The position numbers and the translations under genes were made by a program. A stretch of 58,119 nucleotides of DNA, from assembly GCA_030998015.1 (NCBI GenBank), contig JARWMV010000096.1:1-58119 (forward strand), read 5' to 3'. This DNA comes from Ceratorhiza oryzae-sativae. Its lineage: Eukaryota; Basidiomycota; Agaricomycetes; Cantharellales; Ceratobasidiaceae. Below, one piece after another: positions 11,020 through 21,328 of the stretch (positions within the stretch are counted from its first letter, which is position 1; every line of letters starts with the position of its first letter). The notes beneath the pieces are model-generated. The model saw nothing but the letters and a program-made list of their open reading frames with translations, was not told the DNA's origin and made no database searches.

Positions 11020-12412
11020 ACCAGCAAAGACCTGATTGACTCAGGATCTTCAACCAACTTCATCGATAAGGCCTATTCAAGGGAAAAGGGATTCCAACCA
11101 CTCCCCTCAAACACAAGAAATCAATTGTGGCCATTGATGGAAATGAAATCAAGGATGCCATAGACGAAAGGGCAGAACTAAACATTGAAGTGGAAGGGAA
11201 GACACTGAAATGCTCCCTTTATGTAATGACCCTAGGTGACACAGACATAGTCCTAGGGAAAGAATGGCTTGAAGAAGCAGAACCTATCATAGATTGGAAA
11301 GACCTTACCATCTCATACCCAGACAAAATCAAGGCAAGGGCAGCAAGTGAAAGCCTGCAAATCCCAGAAGAATTTAGGGATTTTGAAGACCTATTTGGGG
11401 AAGAAGGTTTCCGAGAACTTCCACCCCACCGAGGTAACCTAGACTTCAAAATGGACCTGATCGAGGGAGCAGAGCTGCCAAAGCCTGCAAAGAGGTACAG
11501 TATGTCGCCAGCAGAAACAAAGGCACTCAGGGAGTACCTAGAGGAGGAACTAAGAAACGGAAAATAAGGCCCAGCCAGTCAGTTGTAGCTGCACCCTGTT
11601 TCTATGTGAACAAAGCAGATGGAGGGCTTAGGTTGGTAGTCGACTACCGTAAGATGAATGACATCACCAAGCCAGACAGGTTTCCACTTCCAATCCAAAT
11701 AGAATTGATTGAGAGACTGAAGGATGCAACCATCTATTCAAAAATGGATGTTCGATGGGGGTTCAACAACATCAGGGTAAAAGAGGGAGACGAATGGAAA
11801 ACAGCTTTCAGGACAGGAGAAGGCCAGTTTGAATGCTTGGTCATGCCATTCGGAGTAAAAGAAGGACCAAGAACCTTTACAAGGTTCATGATGGAAAAGT
11901 TCCATGACATAATAGATGATTATGTGGTAATCTACATGGACGATGTACTAGTGTTTTCCAGAAACAGGGATGAACATGTACAACATGTCAGGGAAGTGTT
12001 AAGAAGAATGAGGGAAAACCACCTCTTCCTCAAACCACACAAGTGTCAGTTCTTTGTGAAGGAGGTAAGCTTCATTGGAATTGTCATATCCCCAGAAGGG
12101 ATATCGATGGAAAAGGAAAAGGTAAAGGCAGTTCTAGAATGGCCAGCACCTAACACAGTAAAAGAAGTCCAAGCCTTCCTAGGCTTCGTGGGGTTCTATA
12201 GAAGGTGGATAGAGAAGTTTAGCACCTTAGCCAAACCCCTCACAGATCTCACCAAAAAAGATGTCAAATTCCTGTGGGAAAGAAAACAACAGGAAGCATT
12301 TGAAGCTATCAAAGAAGCAGTAGCAAGAGAACCAGTCCTGAATCCACCCAAACCCAAACAGCCATACATACTGGAAACAGATGCCTCAGGAGTGGCCATG
12401 GGGGCGTACTAA
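11020..12412 (+). pseudogene. Gypsy-1 pol: protease and reverse transcriptase
   Basis: An aspartic protease motif, LIDSGSSTNFID, is encoded at about 11034-11069. The frame 11127-11567 continues with the protease C-terminal part (DIVLGKEWLEE) and the RT N-terminal linker (LPPHRGNLDFKMDL). After a TAA at about 11567 the RT palm reads on from about 11606, with VIYMDDVLVFS at about 11927-11960, so the catalytic Asp pair is kept. The RT thumb and the start of RNase H (LETDASGVAMG) follow before a frameshift at about 12410. RT motifs are well preserved, so loss of function comes from the frame breaks. Confidence 0.9.
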
Positions 12413-12830
12413 GCCAAAAGGGTGATGACAACCGATTGCATCCAATTGCCTTCCTATCGAAGAGCTTCACCCCACCAGAGAAAAATTATGACACCTACGA
12501 CAAGGAGTTGCTTGCAATTGTTAGGTCCTTAGAGCACTGGAGGTTATACTTAGAAGGGACAGAGGAACCTATTGTGATATACACCACCATAGGAACCTCC
12601 AGTACTGGCAAAATGCCCAGATGTGGAATAGAAGGCATGCCAGATGGTATCTCACTCTGGCACCCTTCAATTTTCAGATTGTGTATAGACCAGGGAAACT
12701 CTCACAGAAGCCAGATGCCCTTTCCAGAGGAGTGGGGATACCCCTATGGAACCACAGATCATGATTCCAGAAGAAAGGTTCATAGGTTTCAGGGCAGAAG
12801 TACAGGGGAATTTCCGGGAAGAGCTTAAAG
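12413..12830 (+). pseudogene. Gypsy-1 RNase H region, frame-shifted
   Basis: HPIAFLSKSFTPPEKNYDTY followed by [19 protein letters not shown] is the typical Ty3/Gypsy RNase H segment with the second acidic residue. The following region (about 12590-12830), which should hold the DHKNL motif, is out of frame and unrecognisable. The true frame is lost near 12585. Confidence 0.82.
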
Positions 12831-14309
12831 AAGCTCAGGAAGAAGACAAATCTATCAGATCCTTAAGGCTGAGTGGCAAATAAAGAACAACTACCCCCAG
12901 TACAGAAGGAATTTAGACGGTACGAAATGAAGGAGGGCCTATTAAGGTATGACGATAGGCTCTACATCCCAGATGACAAGGACTTGAGGTTGAGTCTCCT
13001 TGAGGAGTGCCATGATGCCCCTGTGGCAGGTCATCAGGGACAAGCCCGAACACTAGAATTACTATCAAGGGATTACTATTGGCCAGGAATGAAGGCCCAA
13101 GTAAACCATATGGAATCTTGTGAAACATGTCAAAGAAGCAAAGGACACAAACAAGGCACTCCCCTGAAGTCCTTACCAATCCCATGGAAACCATGGGCAG
13201 ATGTCGCATATGATTTCATCATCAAATTACCTGTCTCAAAGGGGTACGACAGTATCTTGACAGTTGTAGATCGCTTCTCCTGGCAGGCCCATTTTGTACC
13301 ATGTCTGGAGAGCACCAATGCAGAAGAACTGGCAGAAATATTCATAAGGGAGGTATGGAGACATCACAGGACCCCAGAAACCACTGTCTCAGACCAAGGG
13401 CCAACCTTTAACAGCCAATTCCTAAAAGCCCTATACAAAGGAATTGGGACAAAGCCCAGATTCTCCAATGCCTTCCATCCAGAAACAGATGGACTGTCAG
13501 AAAGGACAAATCAATGGGTAGAAGGGTTCTTAAGAACCTTCTGCAATTATAGACAAGATGATTGGGTAAAATGGTTACCCATTGCCGAATTCTGCCATAA
13601 CAACCATGTAAATGCTACAACAGGACAAACCCCATTTGAAACAGTATATGGAAAAAACCCAAGATGGGTTGTCCGAGAGGGAGAAGAACTGTCTGAGGCA
13701 CCCCTGCAGACAACATGTAATCAAATGGAAAAGGTATGGGATGAGGCAAGAGCCTCAATGGAATTACACCAACAAATGGAAAAGAAAGGGAGGGAATTCA
13801 AGGTAGGAGACAAGGTTTGGCTGCTCCTAACAAACCTCTTGTCCAAGAGACCCTCCAAGAAATTGGACAACCAAAAAGGGGGCCCTTTTGAAATCACAGA
13901 AAAGATCTCATCCCATGCATATCACCTGGACCTACCTAAAACCATACATGTACACAATGTATTCCATGTAAATCTCCTCTTGCCATTCACAGAAGATAAA
14001 GACTTCCAAAGAAGGCAGGCCAAACCACCACCAATCATAATGGAAGAAGGAGAGGAGGAGTATGAGGTGGACCACATTGCAAATTATGAATGGCAGAATG
14101 GCAAGCTGTTTTACCAAATCAGATGGAAGGGCTATGACCCAATAGAAGACACAATGGAATGTGCCAGCAAGTTTGCTGACATGAAAGAGGTTCTAAATGA
14201 CTTGCAAAGGCGCTTACCAGATGCACCAATGCCAGTCAAGACAAGTCAGCACCCAGGTGACTTGAAAGGCAGGCCAAAGAGAGCCAAACAAGGATCTGGA
14301 AAGCTTTAA
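12831..14309 (+). CDS. Gypsy-1 integrase with C-terminal chromodomain (3' part of pol)
   Basis: One open frame of about 480 residues. It holds the H2C2 zinc site (HDAPVAGH...CETCQRSK), the integrase core with Asp in YDFIIKLPVSKG, Asp in VSDQGPTFNS and Glu in HPETDGLSERTNQ, a GPY/F-like module (KGGPFEITEKISSHAYHLDL) and a chromodomain near the end (YEVDHIANYEW...IRWKGYDP). The chromodomain marks it as a chromovirus, a class that targets heterochromatin. The upstream pol is broken, so this open frame is not expected to be translated from its normal start; the nominal GTG start at 12873 is arbitrary. Confidence 0.88.
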
Positions 14310-14362
14310 AAAGAGCCATCCAGGATACCCAAGAAAGGCCAGAGCCCACTCTACCACCTCAC

Positions 14363-15246
14363 TTGTACCACAATACACCTGCAAAACCCCAAAACATGCC
14401 TTTCTTCACTCACCCAGTTGCACATCCCAACTGTTACACACCACTTGCTGATAATCAGGTGGCCCCACTTCAGCAGCCACCCACCACTAGGTGGCCAGCA
14501 CCCTACCCTGGCAGGGAAAACTGTCCTAAACCAGGAATGTACTGCTCCAGTGTGGAAGATGCCCAGAGGTACACTGAGCAACTGTTGCCAGGGGCTAACC
14601 TAGTGTACATCCCAAAGAAGTTAAGGGATGAAAGGAACTGGATCGACAATGACAAGTACCTGGATCCCAGGTTAGGGGCCCTGACATGGCATGGAAGCCG
14701 GAAGCCAACAACAAGAAACGCCTTGCTAAGAACACCATGTATGTTCTTGACAATATTGTGGACCAACAGTCGACATGGTGGTCAAGGCAGCAAGACAACA
14801 GAGGAGGGCCACAGGCCAAATGGCAGACAGGGGGGACTGGGAGGTGGAGCACCAGGCCAAGGCATTGTTGGAAGAATGGAAGTTGACACCAGCTGCACTG
14901 TATGTGGGACTGCTCGAAGCAACTACCACTGATGAGATGTTTACTGCTATCAGGACAAAGCAGGCAAACATGAGCACTTCCGAAATTGGGTGAAGGTGCA
15001 CCCAAACAAAAACACCAATTACAACACGATATGACAAGCCTTACATCAAGCCTAGAATCACTGGTTGTGGCTGAGGAAGAAGCCAAGCCAGAAATAAAGG
15101 AACCCACCCTGGACCCAGCTGCAGGAAGCCAAACAGGACTGGGACCAGTGGGAAAACAAGCTTGTCGAAGCTCTGGAGGAGGTGCCACTGTTGGAACCAA
15201 CCCCCATATGACCACTTTGCCTCCCACAATTGTCTCAAATGTATAA
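14363..15246 (+). pseudogene. unknown decayed ORF, first of the Gypsy-1 3' cassette
   Basis: The first part (to about 14680) is a coherent proline-rich protein, MYHNTPAKPQNMPFF, followed by GANLVYIPKKLRDERNWIDN. Coherent charged segments then appear in the other two frames (PDMAWKPEANNKKRLAKN, then EHQAKALLEEWKLTPAALYV), suggesting one protein with at least two frameshifts. A Cys-rich patch (CTVCGTARSNYH, then two TGA codons, then CYQDKAGKHEHFRNW) could be a zinc site. I do not recognise a family. It ends just before a run of 12 T at about 15250 that borders the convergent antisense gene. It could belong to the same captured cassette as the Rep relic, or be a retroelement accessory gene. Confidence 0.4.
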
Positions 15247-15282
15247 GAGTTTTTTTTTTTTTACATACAAACTTAATACATT

Positions 15283-15818
15283 TTACTCTCTATTTACGTT
15301 TGCCCTTGAGGGGCCGGGTATAGGGCTTCTTGCCCTTTTATCCTTCTTATTGGTCTGAACAACTGACCAGGTAGTGGGCTGCAGCCAAGGAGCCTCCCCC
15401 CCTGGGAAGTCGGCCATGTAGTTCTGGAAACACCCAGAACCAGACGCCACAAAGGGTGAAGCCTCATCAAACAAGGGGGCAGAGCCCTCCTCAAAGAATT
15501 TGGCAAGAGCGGCCTGGTGAGACCACTCCTCAAAGGACTTGTAGTCCTGATCAACGAGCGCCCAGACACACTCAAGGGTGGCCTCATGGGCCTGACCATC
15601 AAGGAGGATGCGCTCTTCTACAGAACAAGTTAGCTAATGTGAGAATGACAAAAAACACACGTACCTGGCACCCCACAGAAGAACCAATCCCCAACACCTC
15701 CATAGAAGTCTTCAAGGGAGGCGTTGCACATGGCATCGCAGTAGGCACAGTACTCCCCCTCAGGGAGAGACCAGCAGGTGCAGTCAAGGGGATTGTAGTT
15801 AAGGGAAATAACGCGCAT
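15283..15818 (-). CDS. spliced cysteine-rich unknown protein, antisense in Gypsy-1
   Basis: On the minus strand, ATG at 15818 opens MRVISLNYNPLDCTCWSLPE. The exon runs to 15665 and joins 15617-15283 across a 47-nt intron (15664-15618; donor GTACGT, branch-like GCTAAC, acceptor GTAG). The product is about 163 residues, rich in Cys, Trp and Phe at its N-terminus (CTCW, CAYCDAMC, WFFCGVP) and ending SRANVNRE. The frame upstream of 15818 stays open and would add a hydrophobic stretch from ATG 15902, so a signal-anchor form is possible. A run of T (A on this strand) lies about 30 bases after the stop. It sits back-to-back with the Rep relic across about 440 bp. No family recognised; an intact intron inside a decayed retroelement is unusual. 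Confidence 0.6.
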
Positions 15819-16254
15819 AGTAAAGACAGGATGAGGAAGGGAAACAACAAACACCACAAACATTAAAAAATCACAGTGCAACACAATAACTTGCACAAAC
15901 ATCAAAACAAAGTCTGGTCAGGTGACACGAACAGACATGTGACCATCTGCCAGAAAACAAACAACAAAGCATGGGAATCACATGAGCTAGCCTAGTCATG
16001 TGAATATACACTATCCCCTAACTACCAGAGGGGTTGGAGAGGGGGCACCAACTGAAGTGGAGGAGCGGAGGCCCCGAGCGTAGTGAGGAATAAGGCTGAC
16101 ACAGGGGAACGCAGGAAGGGCACCCCTTGGAGATGTGTCATAACCAGCACAAGCCTACATCAGGAAACCATGTGACCACAACAACCAGAGAGGGTATATC
16201 TAGGGGACACCTTTGGGGGTAAAAGGGGCTATCATCTCATGCCCTCCCCACAAG
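15819..16254. promoter_or_regulatory. intergenic region between antisense gene and Rep relic
   Basis: This is a divergent spacer of about 440 bp. It contains an 8-bp inverted repeat, TCACATGA (15978-15985) and TCATGTGA (15996-16003), with a 10-nt loop GCTAGCCTAG, and a TATA-like GGTATATC near 16193, placed to drive the Rep frame. In CRESS-DNA viruses this is where the origin hairpin lies; I found no TAATATTAC-type nonanucleotide, so an origin is only a possibility. Confidence 0.35.
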
Positions 16255-18150
16255 ATGCATCTACCTCTAAAAATACCAATGATGCTAAGTGAAGATGGCT
16301 CAAATGTGGGAACACCCCAGCCAAACAAATCAAGCACAGGGCAGAGGTTGCCATTGCCATTGCTGGCACCCTTGGAATCAAGCCAAGCTGTCGTGACCCT
16401 CTGGAGGCTCCCTTGTGGAGCACTTAAGTAGTGGCTGTGTTGACGGTTTGGTGCTATGCAGTATGTATTGAGCATTCTAGTTACAGTGTTTTGCTATGGT
16501 CTATGGTGGTTGACGAGATAAAGCAAGCTGAGGCGTCCAGTCTTGCTTTATCCTCCTTATATATACCTGTGGCTGCGGTGGCTGCGGACGTATTATCTAA
16601 GCACACTCCGCAGTAGGTGTAGGTTATGTACAGTACTATGGGTTAGGTAATTGTTTGTCTTAAGTTTGTGCGGCTCTGAATCTTATAGAGCCATGCGAGG
16701 TCCGAGGGTCATGTGACTTTTGGACTTAAGCACCCAGCGCTTAATCGCTGGATAAGTGCCAAGGTCACGTGACAACTTGCTCCTCGCTCCAAGTAACATG
16801 GGAGAGAAATGCTGGAGCGAGTTCAGGGTAACCACTGGCGCTTAATCATTGGGTAAGCGCTGAGATCACGTGATCCTGTTTATGGTTTGTTCCGCTTCAG
16901 GAAAAATGCCATAAATCTGTACAATATTCGGTTGTTAGGTTATGTCTGCTAGGCGGGTCATAACACAAGCCCCCTCACCTGCTTCTATGCAGCTTATGCT
17001 GACAGATCACAGGTCTGAAGAGCCGACTGAAACCGCACTGGCCCCCCGATTCTGTGTCCAGACCAGGGTGGTGCTGCTGACCTGGTTGAAGCTACATGAT
17101 CAGCCCTCAAGTGGGCTCACCACCTGATATGAGGTGTTCTGCCACCACCAGCCCAATCACTGGGCAACTTTAGCTGTGGTCAAACAGCACAACCCAGAGG
17201 AGCCAAACTACAACCCAACCCAGCCCCTGCACGTCCATGCCCTTTCCATCAGTCAGCAACAGAAGGGCAGGTGGAACACCCAGAACATGGGGTTCTGGGA
17301 CTTCAAGGGGCAACACCCCAACATACAGCCCAAAGACCTCAAGGACAGGCCAGGAGGCAACCCAGCAAGGGACACCTTCAACTATCTCTGGAAGGACATC
17401 AGAGCTAATGGTGAGGAGATAGAGGATTTGATGGCAGGGGACCTGACCTTGGAAAGGTTAGAGGAGATCTCGGTGAAGGGAAAGGTTGGAAAACAGTCAA
17501 GGATGGAGGCAGACTTGGAGGATGGGACAGAGATTGTCGCCTCAGCAACAAAACAGGAGTACTACCAGGTGTTCAAGCACCTCCGCCCCCTCCAGATGGT
17601 GACAACATGGAACTCAGTATGAGCATATGCTGAGTACACATACAAGGAAGACCGGGGTTGCATGCCTGCAATCCCTGTGGAGTTAGAGGTCCCAGAAGAC
17701 TGGGAGCACATCGACCAAGCAGACAGATGGTTTGCTGAGGAGGTTGAGAAGAGGGGAAGAGGGGTGCGCCATTGCATCCTGGTGATAGAAGGAGAAACTG
17801 GAACAGGGAAAATGGTGTATGCATGATCCAAGGGCTGCCACAGCCAGATGTGCAATGTCTGGAATGTGGGCAACTTGTCAGAAGATGCTGACATTTGGAT
17901 CCTGGACGACATGGTCCAGTCAAATGGGAAGTACTCGCTCAAGGCCCTGAGCCAGTACAAGGCAGACTTCACAGGCAGGTATGTGCATGTGAAATTGATG
18001 AGGGTACAACTGACAGTTATTCTGGGAAATAGCCAGTCAGCAATCATGAAGTGTTGGTCAGACATAGAGGGGAAAGAAGGGGACTTATGGGTATCAAGAA
18101 ATGTAGAATGGGTGTACTCAGGAGGAAAACCATTCTTTGTATTCCCTTAG
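16255..18150 (+). pseudogene. CRESS-DNA-type replication initiator (Rep), geminivirus/genomovirus-like relic
   Basis: A single reading frame, interrupted by a solo LTR (16389-16965) and by three TGA codons (17125, 17620, 17824), shows the ordered motifs of rolling-circle Reps. These are motif I-like LLTW (about 17074), HUH motif HVH (17230-17238), a geminivirus-Rep-like HPNIQP segment (about 17310), the YLWK tyrosine motif (17383-17394), Walker A GETGTGKM (17791-17814, Met where the family has Thr), Walker B-like WILDDM (about 17896) and the motif C-like VILGNS (about 18019). In the family, the HUH domain nicks the origin and the superfamily 3 ATPase unwinds DNA. Here the breaks make it non-coding. 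The gene lies in the retroelement's sense orientation between pol and the 3' LTR, divergent from the antisense spliced gene. Virus capture is inferred; the motif set is visible. Confidence 0.83.
16389..16965 (-). mobile_element. solo LTR of the Gypsy-1 family, reverse orientation, inside Rep
   Basis: 577 bp, the reverse complement of the Gypsy-1 LTR, starting TGTCGTGACCCTCTGG and ending GGGTCATAACA. The TSD CAAGC lies at 16384-16388 and 16966-16970. It includes the same TATA, hairpin and CACGTG-containing segments. The insertion plus TSD is 582 bp, so it did not change the Rep reading frame. Confidence 0.92.
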
Positions 18151-18267
18151 AATAATTTACTTTATTGTACAACTTCTGCTATGCCCATCCAAACAGTTGG
18201 GGCATTCTGAGAAGAAGCAGACAACTCCTCACCCCTGAATAACCTCCACAACAAAGAAAAGAAAAAC

Positions 18268-18394
18268 AATCTCATGTAATGAAGAGGTTAAGGGGTCTAG
18301 CCTGACTCAGCCTGACCTCATTGAACGATACTGAATCAGCCAAAAGGTTGTTGGTTCGAGTCCAGCACCCTTAACCTCCTTGGTGCATGAGATT
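18268..18394 (+). other. tRNA-like foldback structure before the Gypsy-1 3' LTR
   Basis: Two nested perfect stems, AATCTCATG/CATGAGATT (18268-18276 with 18386-18394) and AGGTTAAGGG/CCCTTAACCT (18285-18294 with 18368-18377), enclose a segment with a perfect RNA polymerase III B-box consensus, GGTTCGAGTCC (18353-18363), whose flanks can form a T-arm (GTTGG/CCAGC). I could not fold a normal D-arm and anticodon arm, so I do not call a tRNA gene. It may be a tRNA-derived relic or an RNA structure of the element. Confidence 0.5.
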
Positions 18395-18459
18395 CCTTTT
18401 GCATAAGGATCTAAACCATGTCTCGAGGTCCCCCAAGACATGTCCAAAGGGGGGGATAA

Positions 18460-19015
18460 TGTTATGACCCATCAAACAGACATAACAGAATAACCAAATA
18501 TTTTTATGGATTTATGGCATTTTTCCTAAGCAGAACAAGCCATAAACAAGGTCACATGACCTCGGCGCTTAACCGGCACTTATGGTGGTTACCCTGAACT
18601 CGCTCCAGCATTTCTCTCCATTGTTACTTGGAGTGAGGAGCAAGTTGTCATGTGATCTTGGCACTTACAGCAGGATCACATGACCTCAGTGCTTACCCCT
18701 CAGACCTCATGTGGCTCTATAAGATTTGGAGCCACACAAACTTAAGACAAACAATTACCTAACCCATAGTACTGTATATAACCTGCACCTACTGCAGATT
18801 GTGCTTAGATAATACATCTGCAGCCACTGCAGCCACAGGCATATATAAGAAGGATAAAGCAAGACTGGACACCTCAGCTTGCTTTATCTCATCAACCACC
18901 ATAGACCATAGCAAACACTGTAACTAGAACACTCAATACATACCACATAGCACCAAACTGTCAACACAGCCACTACTTAAGTGCTTCGCAAGGAAGCATC
19001 CAGAGGGTCATGACA
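18460..19015 (+). repeat. Gypsy-1 3' LTR
   Basis: 556 bp, preceded by the polypurine tract CCAAAGGGGGGGATAA and followed by TATTC, the target duplication. It shares the TATA, hairpin and end sequences with the 5' copy. Confidence 0.95.
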
Positions 19016-19020
19016 TATTC

Positions 19021-20103
19021 ACTACAACTCAGCACCACAGAATACCAGTTTGCCCACAATCAACTCAGCCTATACAAAGCACTACTAGGGGCACATACAT
19101 GCACAGGTGTTGAACATCTACCACTTGACAATTGCCTATACTTATTGTCACTTGCCCAGCTCAGCCTACCATTGCCCACTGAATCCATCACCCCCATGCT
19201 ATCTATAGTGCCTGCTCCTTCACCTGCTGTTACTGCCGCTACCACCACTGCTCTGCCTGCTACTATGGTGTCATCATCCAAAGCCACCCCCAACACTCCC
19301 ATATTAGTCATTGCCAACAAGAGCTACACAATTGCTAAACTCCAAGGCCAGGAGGACTATCAAGTGTGGTGCATACAGATGCAAGATATGTTTCAAGAGG
19401 TCAATGTATGGGACATTGTCAGCAGCTCTACCCCTCAACCTAGTGACCTGAATGATCAACCTACCTGGGATAAAAAGAATACCACTGCACTAGGCACTCT
19501 ACATTGCCAGATTGACACTGGCCCTATGATCCACATTGCCTGCAAAACCTCTGTTGCCAATGCCTGGGCCCTCCTGAGGAACCAGTATCAATCCTTGGGT
19601 ATCCTGCTATGACTATGCTGCAAAACCACTTCACTTCACTGTGCATGAATAAAGGGGACAACTTAGAGGTGCATATAAAAGAGTTGCACAAGATATTCAA
19701 CAATCTCAACATCATGCTCCTCACCAAATCTTTTGACCAACTCAAAGAAATCAAATTTATTCAGCAACTCTTAGTCTTGCTGCCTGAATCCTGGCAAGTA
19801 CTTGTCTCTGTCATCCCTCAGCACCCTGAATCTGGCAATACTGATGGCTCCAAGTTATCTATCAACATACAATCCTGCCTACTTGCTGAATATCATTGCT
19901 GAAAGTCTGTTGCCACCAAAAAATCCTTTTCATGCATAATTGCCAAGTCCCTGAAGATTGCCAAGGCACTCCAAGTTGCCATGCTTCAGCTGTAATTGAG
20001 ATTATATGCCATAACTGTGGCATACCTGGTCACAAAAAGGCCAATTGCTGTAAACCTGGAGGTGGTGGGCATAGAGGTGGATGCACTGGCAATGGCCACT
20101 AGG
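19021..20103 (+). pseudogene. copia gag, C-terminal part (UBN2-like) with zinc knuckle
   Basis: The frame continues directly from the N-terminal fragment across the Gypsy-1 site. It holds a UBN2-type capsid-like segment (KLQGQEDYQVWCIQMQDMF ... DKKNTTALGTLHCQID), then shifts frame at about 19595-19610 and goes on (TMLQNHFTSLCMNKGDNLEV). Another break near 19900 precedes the CCHC knuckle CHNCGIPGHKKANC at about 20013-20054. The order and the knuckle support a copia gag. At least two frameshifts prevent a full product. Confidence 0.8.
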
Positions 20104-20297
20104 GAACTGGCTGAGGCCACAGTACCAGTTGCACTAATGCCAATGAACACAACAATCGCCACAAAAATGGGCATAATAACAATGATAATGGCAACAACAG
20201 CAAAAATGGCCAGTGTTGCAATGGCCAAGACAATACCAATAACAGCAAGTGTGCAAATTACATTTCATCCTCAGACTTCACCTATGCATTCTGATTC

Positions 20298-20953
20298 ATG
20301 TGTCCCACTGTGCATACACTCACCTTGCATTCCCAACCCTCTCATGCACTAGCCACTTGGGACCTCCTTACTACACCAAATTCACCCACACTGGCCTTTG
20401 AAGACCTACCAATGTGCATACAACACTATGTTGCCAACAATTTCAAGCATTTTTCTTTTTCCTTGAAGAATGAAACTCAATTTGGTGTTGGTCTAGACAA
20501 CACCTGGATCATTGATTCTGGTGCATCCTGCCATGTTACCAACTGGTGCAAGCATTTAACCAATTTTATCCCAATGTCATTGACAATCCAGGGTGTTGGT
20601 GGCACAGCCACCATCTCAGGATTTGGCAAAATCACTCTGCACACATATGTGCACATGCCCCAGGTTATTAATAACAAGCTGCAGTATGGATCACCTGATG
20701 GGCACATATACTTTACAAATGTCACTCTTGTTGAAAACTTGCTGGTCAATCTTTTATCTCTATCTTCTTGGACTGACAAATATCCTTGTCATTCTGCTCA
20801 TGTGACTTGCAACACAATTGCCTTCTTTGATGAAATCAGCCCTAACAATCAATGGCTCTTGCACTAGCCAAAAAGATCAGCAAACACCAGACTGGCAACT
20901 CCTGGTACCTTATGGCTACTACAGACCCACATCAACATGCATACATTGCATGC
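20298..20953 (+). pseudogene. copia protease and start of the GAG-pre-integrase domain
   Basis: The protease motif WIIDSGASCHVTNW is encoded at about 20508-20549, within a well-conserved copia protease domain that runs to about 20790. The frame ends at 20867, and the pre-integrase segment (GNSWYLMATTDPHQHAYIAC) continues in another frame to the Gypsy-2 insertion at 20953. That second frame is the one that joins correctly with the integrase after Gypsy-2. Confidence 0.82.
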
Positions 20954-21328
20954 TGTCGACGACGACAAGTCAGGCGACGAGGAAATAGTCAGAGAATAAA
21001 AGAACTTGTATTCGACGAGAGGTCAAGTTCTTGAGGAGTCCTCTGCGAACTTGACCTGGTTTATATACATAGTACGAGCCACATCATAACAAACACATCC
21101 GTACAGTGAGTCATGACAGATAAGAGATAGAAGCAGTAGAAGCGACTGCGGAACTGCGGAATTTCACATCAGAGTTGAAATACATCTCGGTTACCGGTCC
21201 GGAACATTCCCTGAATCACATGACACAGATATACCATAAATGGCAAGTATGTTTTGAAGATGGTCTCATAAAATGTAGTAAATCGAGAAAATATTGTAAA
21301 GTGGATGTATGCGTGTCAGTTCATGACA
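20954..21328 (-). repeat. Gypsy-2 3' LTR
   Basis: 375 bp, the downstream LTR for the minus-strand element. The pol stop codon (21318-21316) lies inside it, so the last few pol residues are encoded by the LTR. Confidence 0.95.

Larger units (their letters stand above)
8410..19015 (+). mobile_element. Gypsy-1: chromovirus LTR retrotransposon with an extra ~4-kb 3' cassette
   Basis: The LTRs are at 8410-8959 and 18460-19015, with TSD TATTC at 8405-8409 and 19016-19020. A self-complementary PBS follows the 5' LTR and the PPT CCAAAGGGGGGGATAA precedes the 3' LTR. Protein order is gag (with CCHC), protease, RT, RNase H, integrase and a chromodomain, ending at 14309. The next 4.1 kb before the 3' LTR contains a Rep-like relic, an antisense spliced gene and an unknown ORF. 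Without the solo LTR at 16389-16965 the element is about 10.0 kb, against 5-7 kb for ordinary chromoviruses. It is CpG-poor and carries many frameshifts in gag and one or more in pol, so it is old and inactive. Confidence 0.93.

Noticed and set aside
15906..16212. Rolling-circle origin with nonanucleotide
   Set aside because: An 8-bp hairpin is present but no TAATATTAC-like sequence was found in the loop or nearby.
18285..18377. A functional tRNA gene
   Set aside because: The B-box and T-arm are good, but no normal D-arm or anticodon arm could be drawn and the last acceptor pair mismatches.
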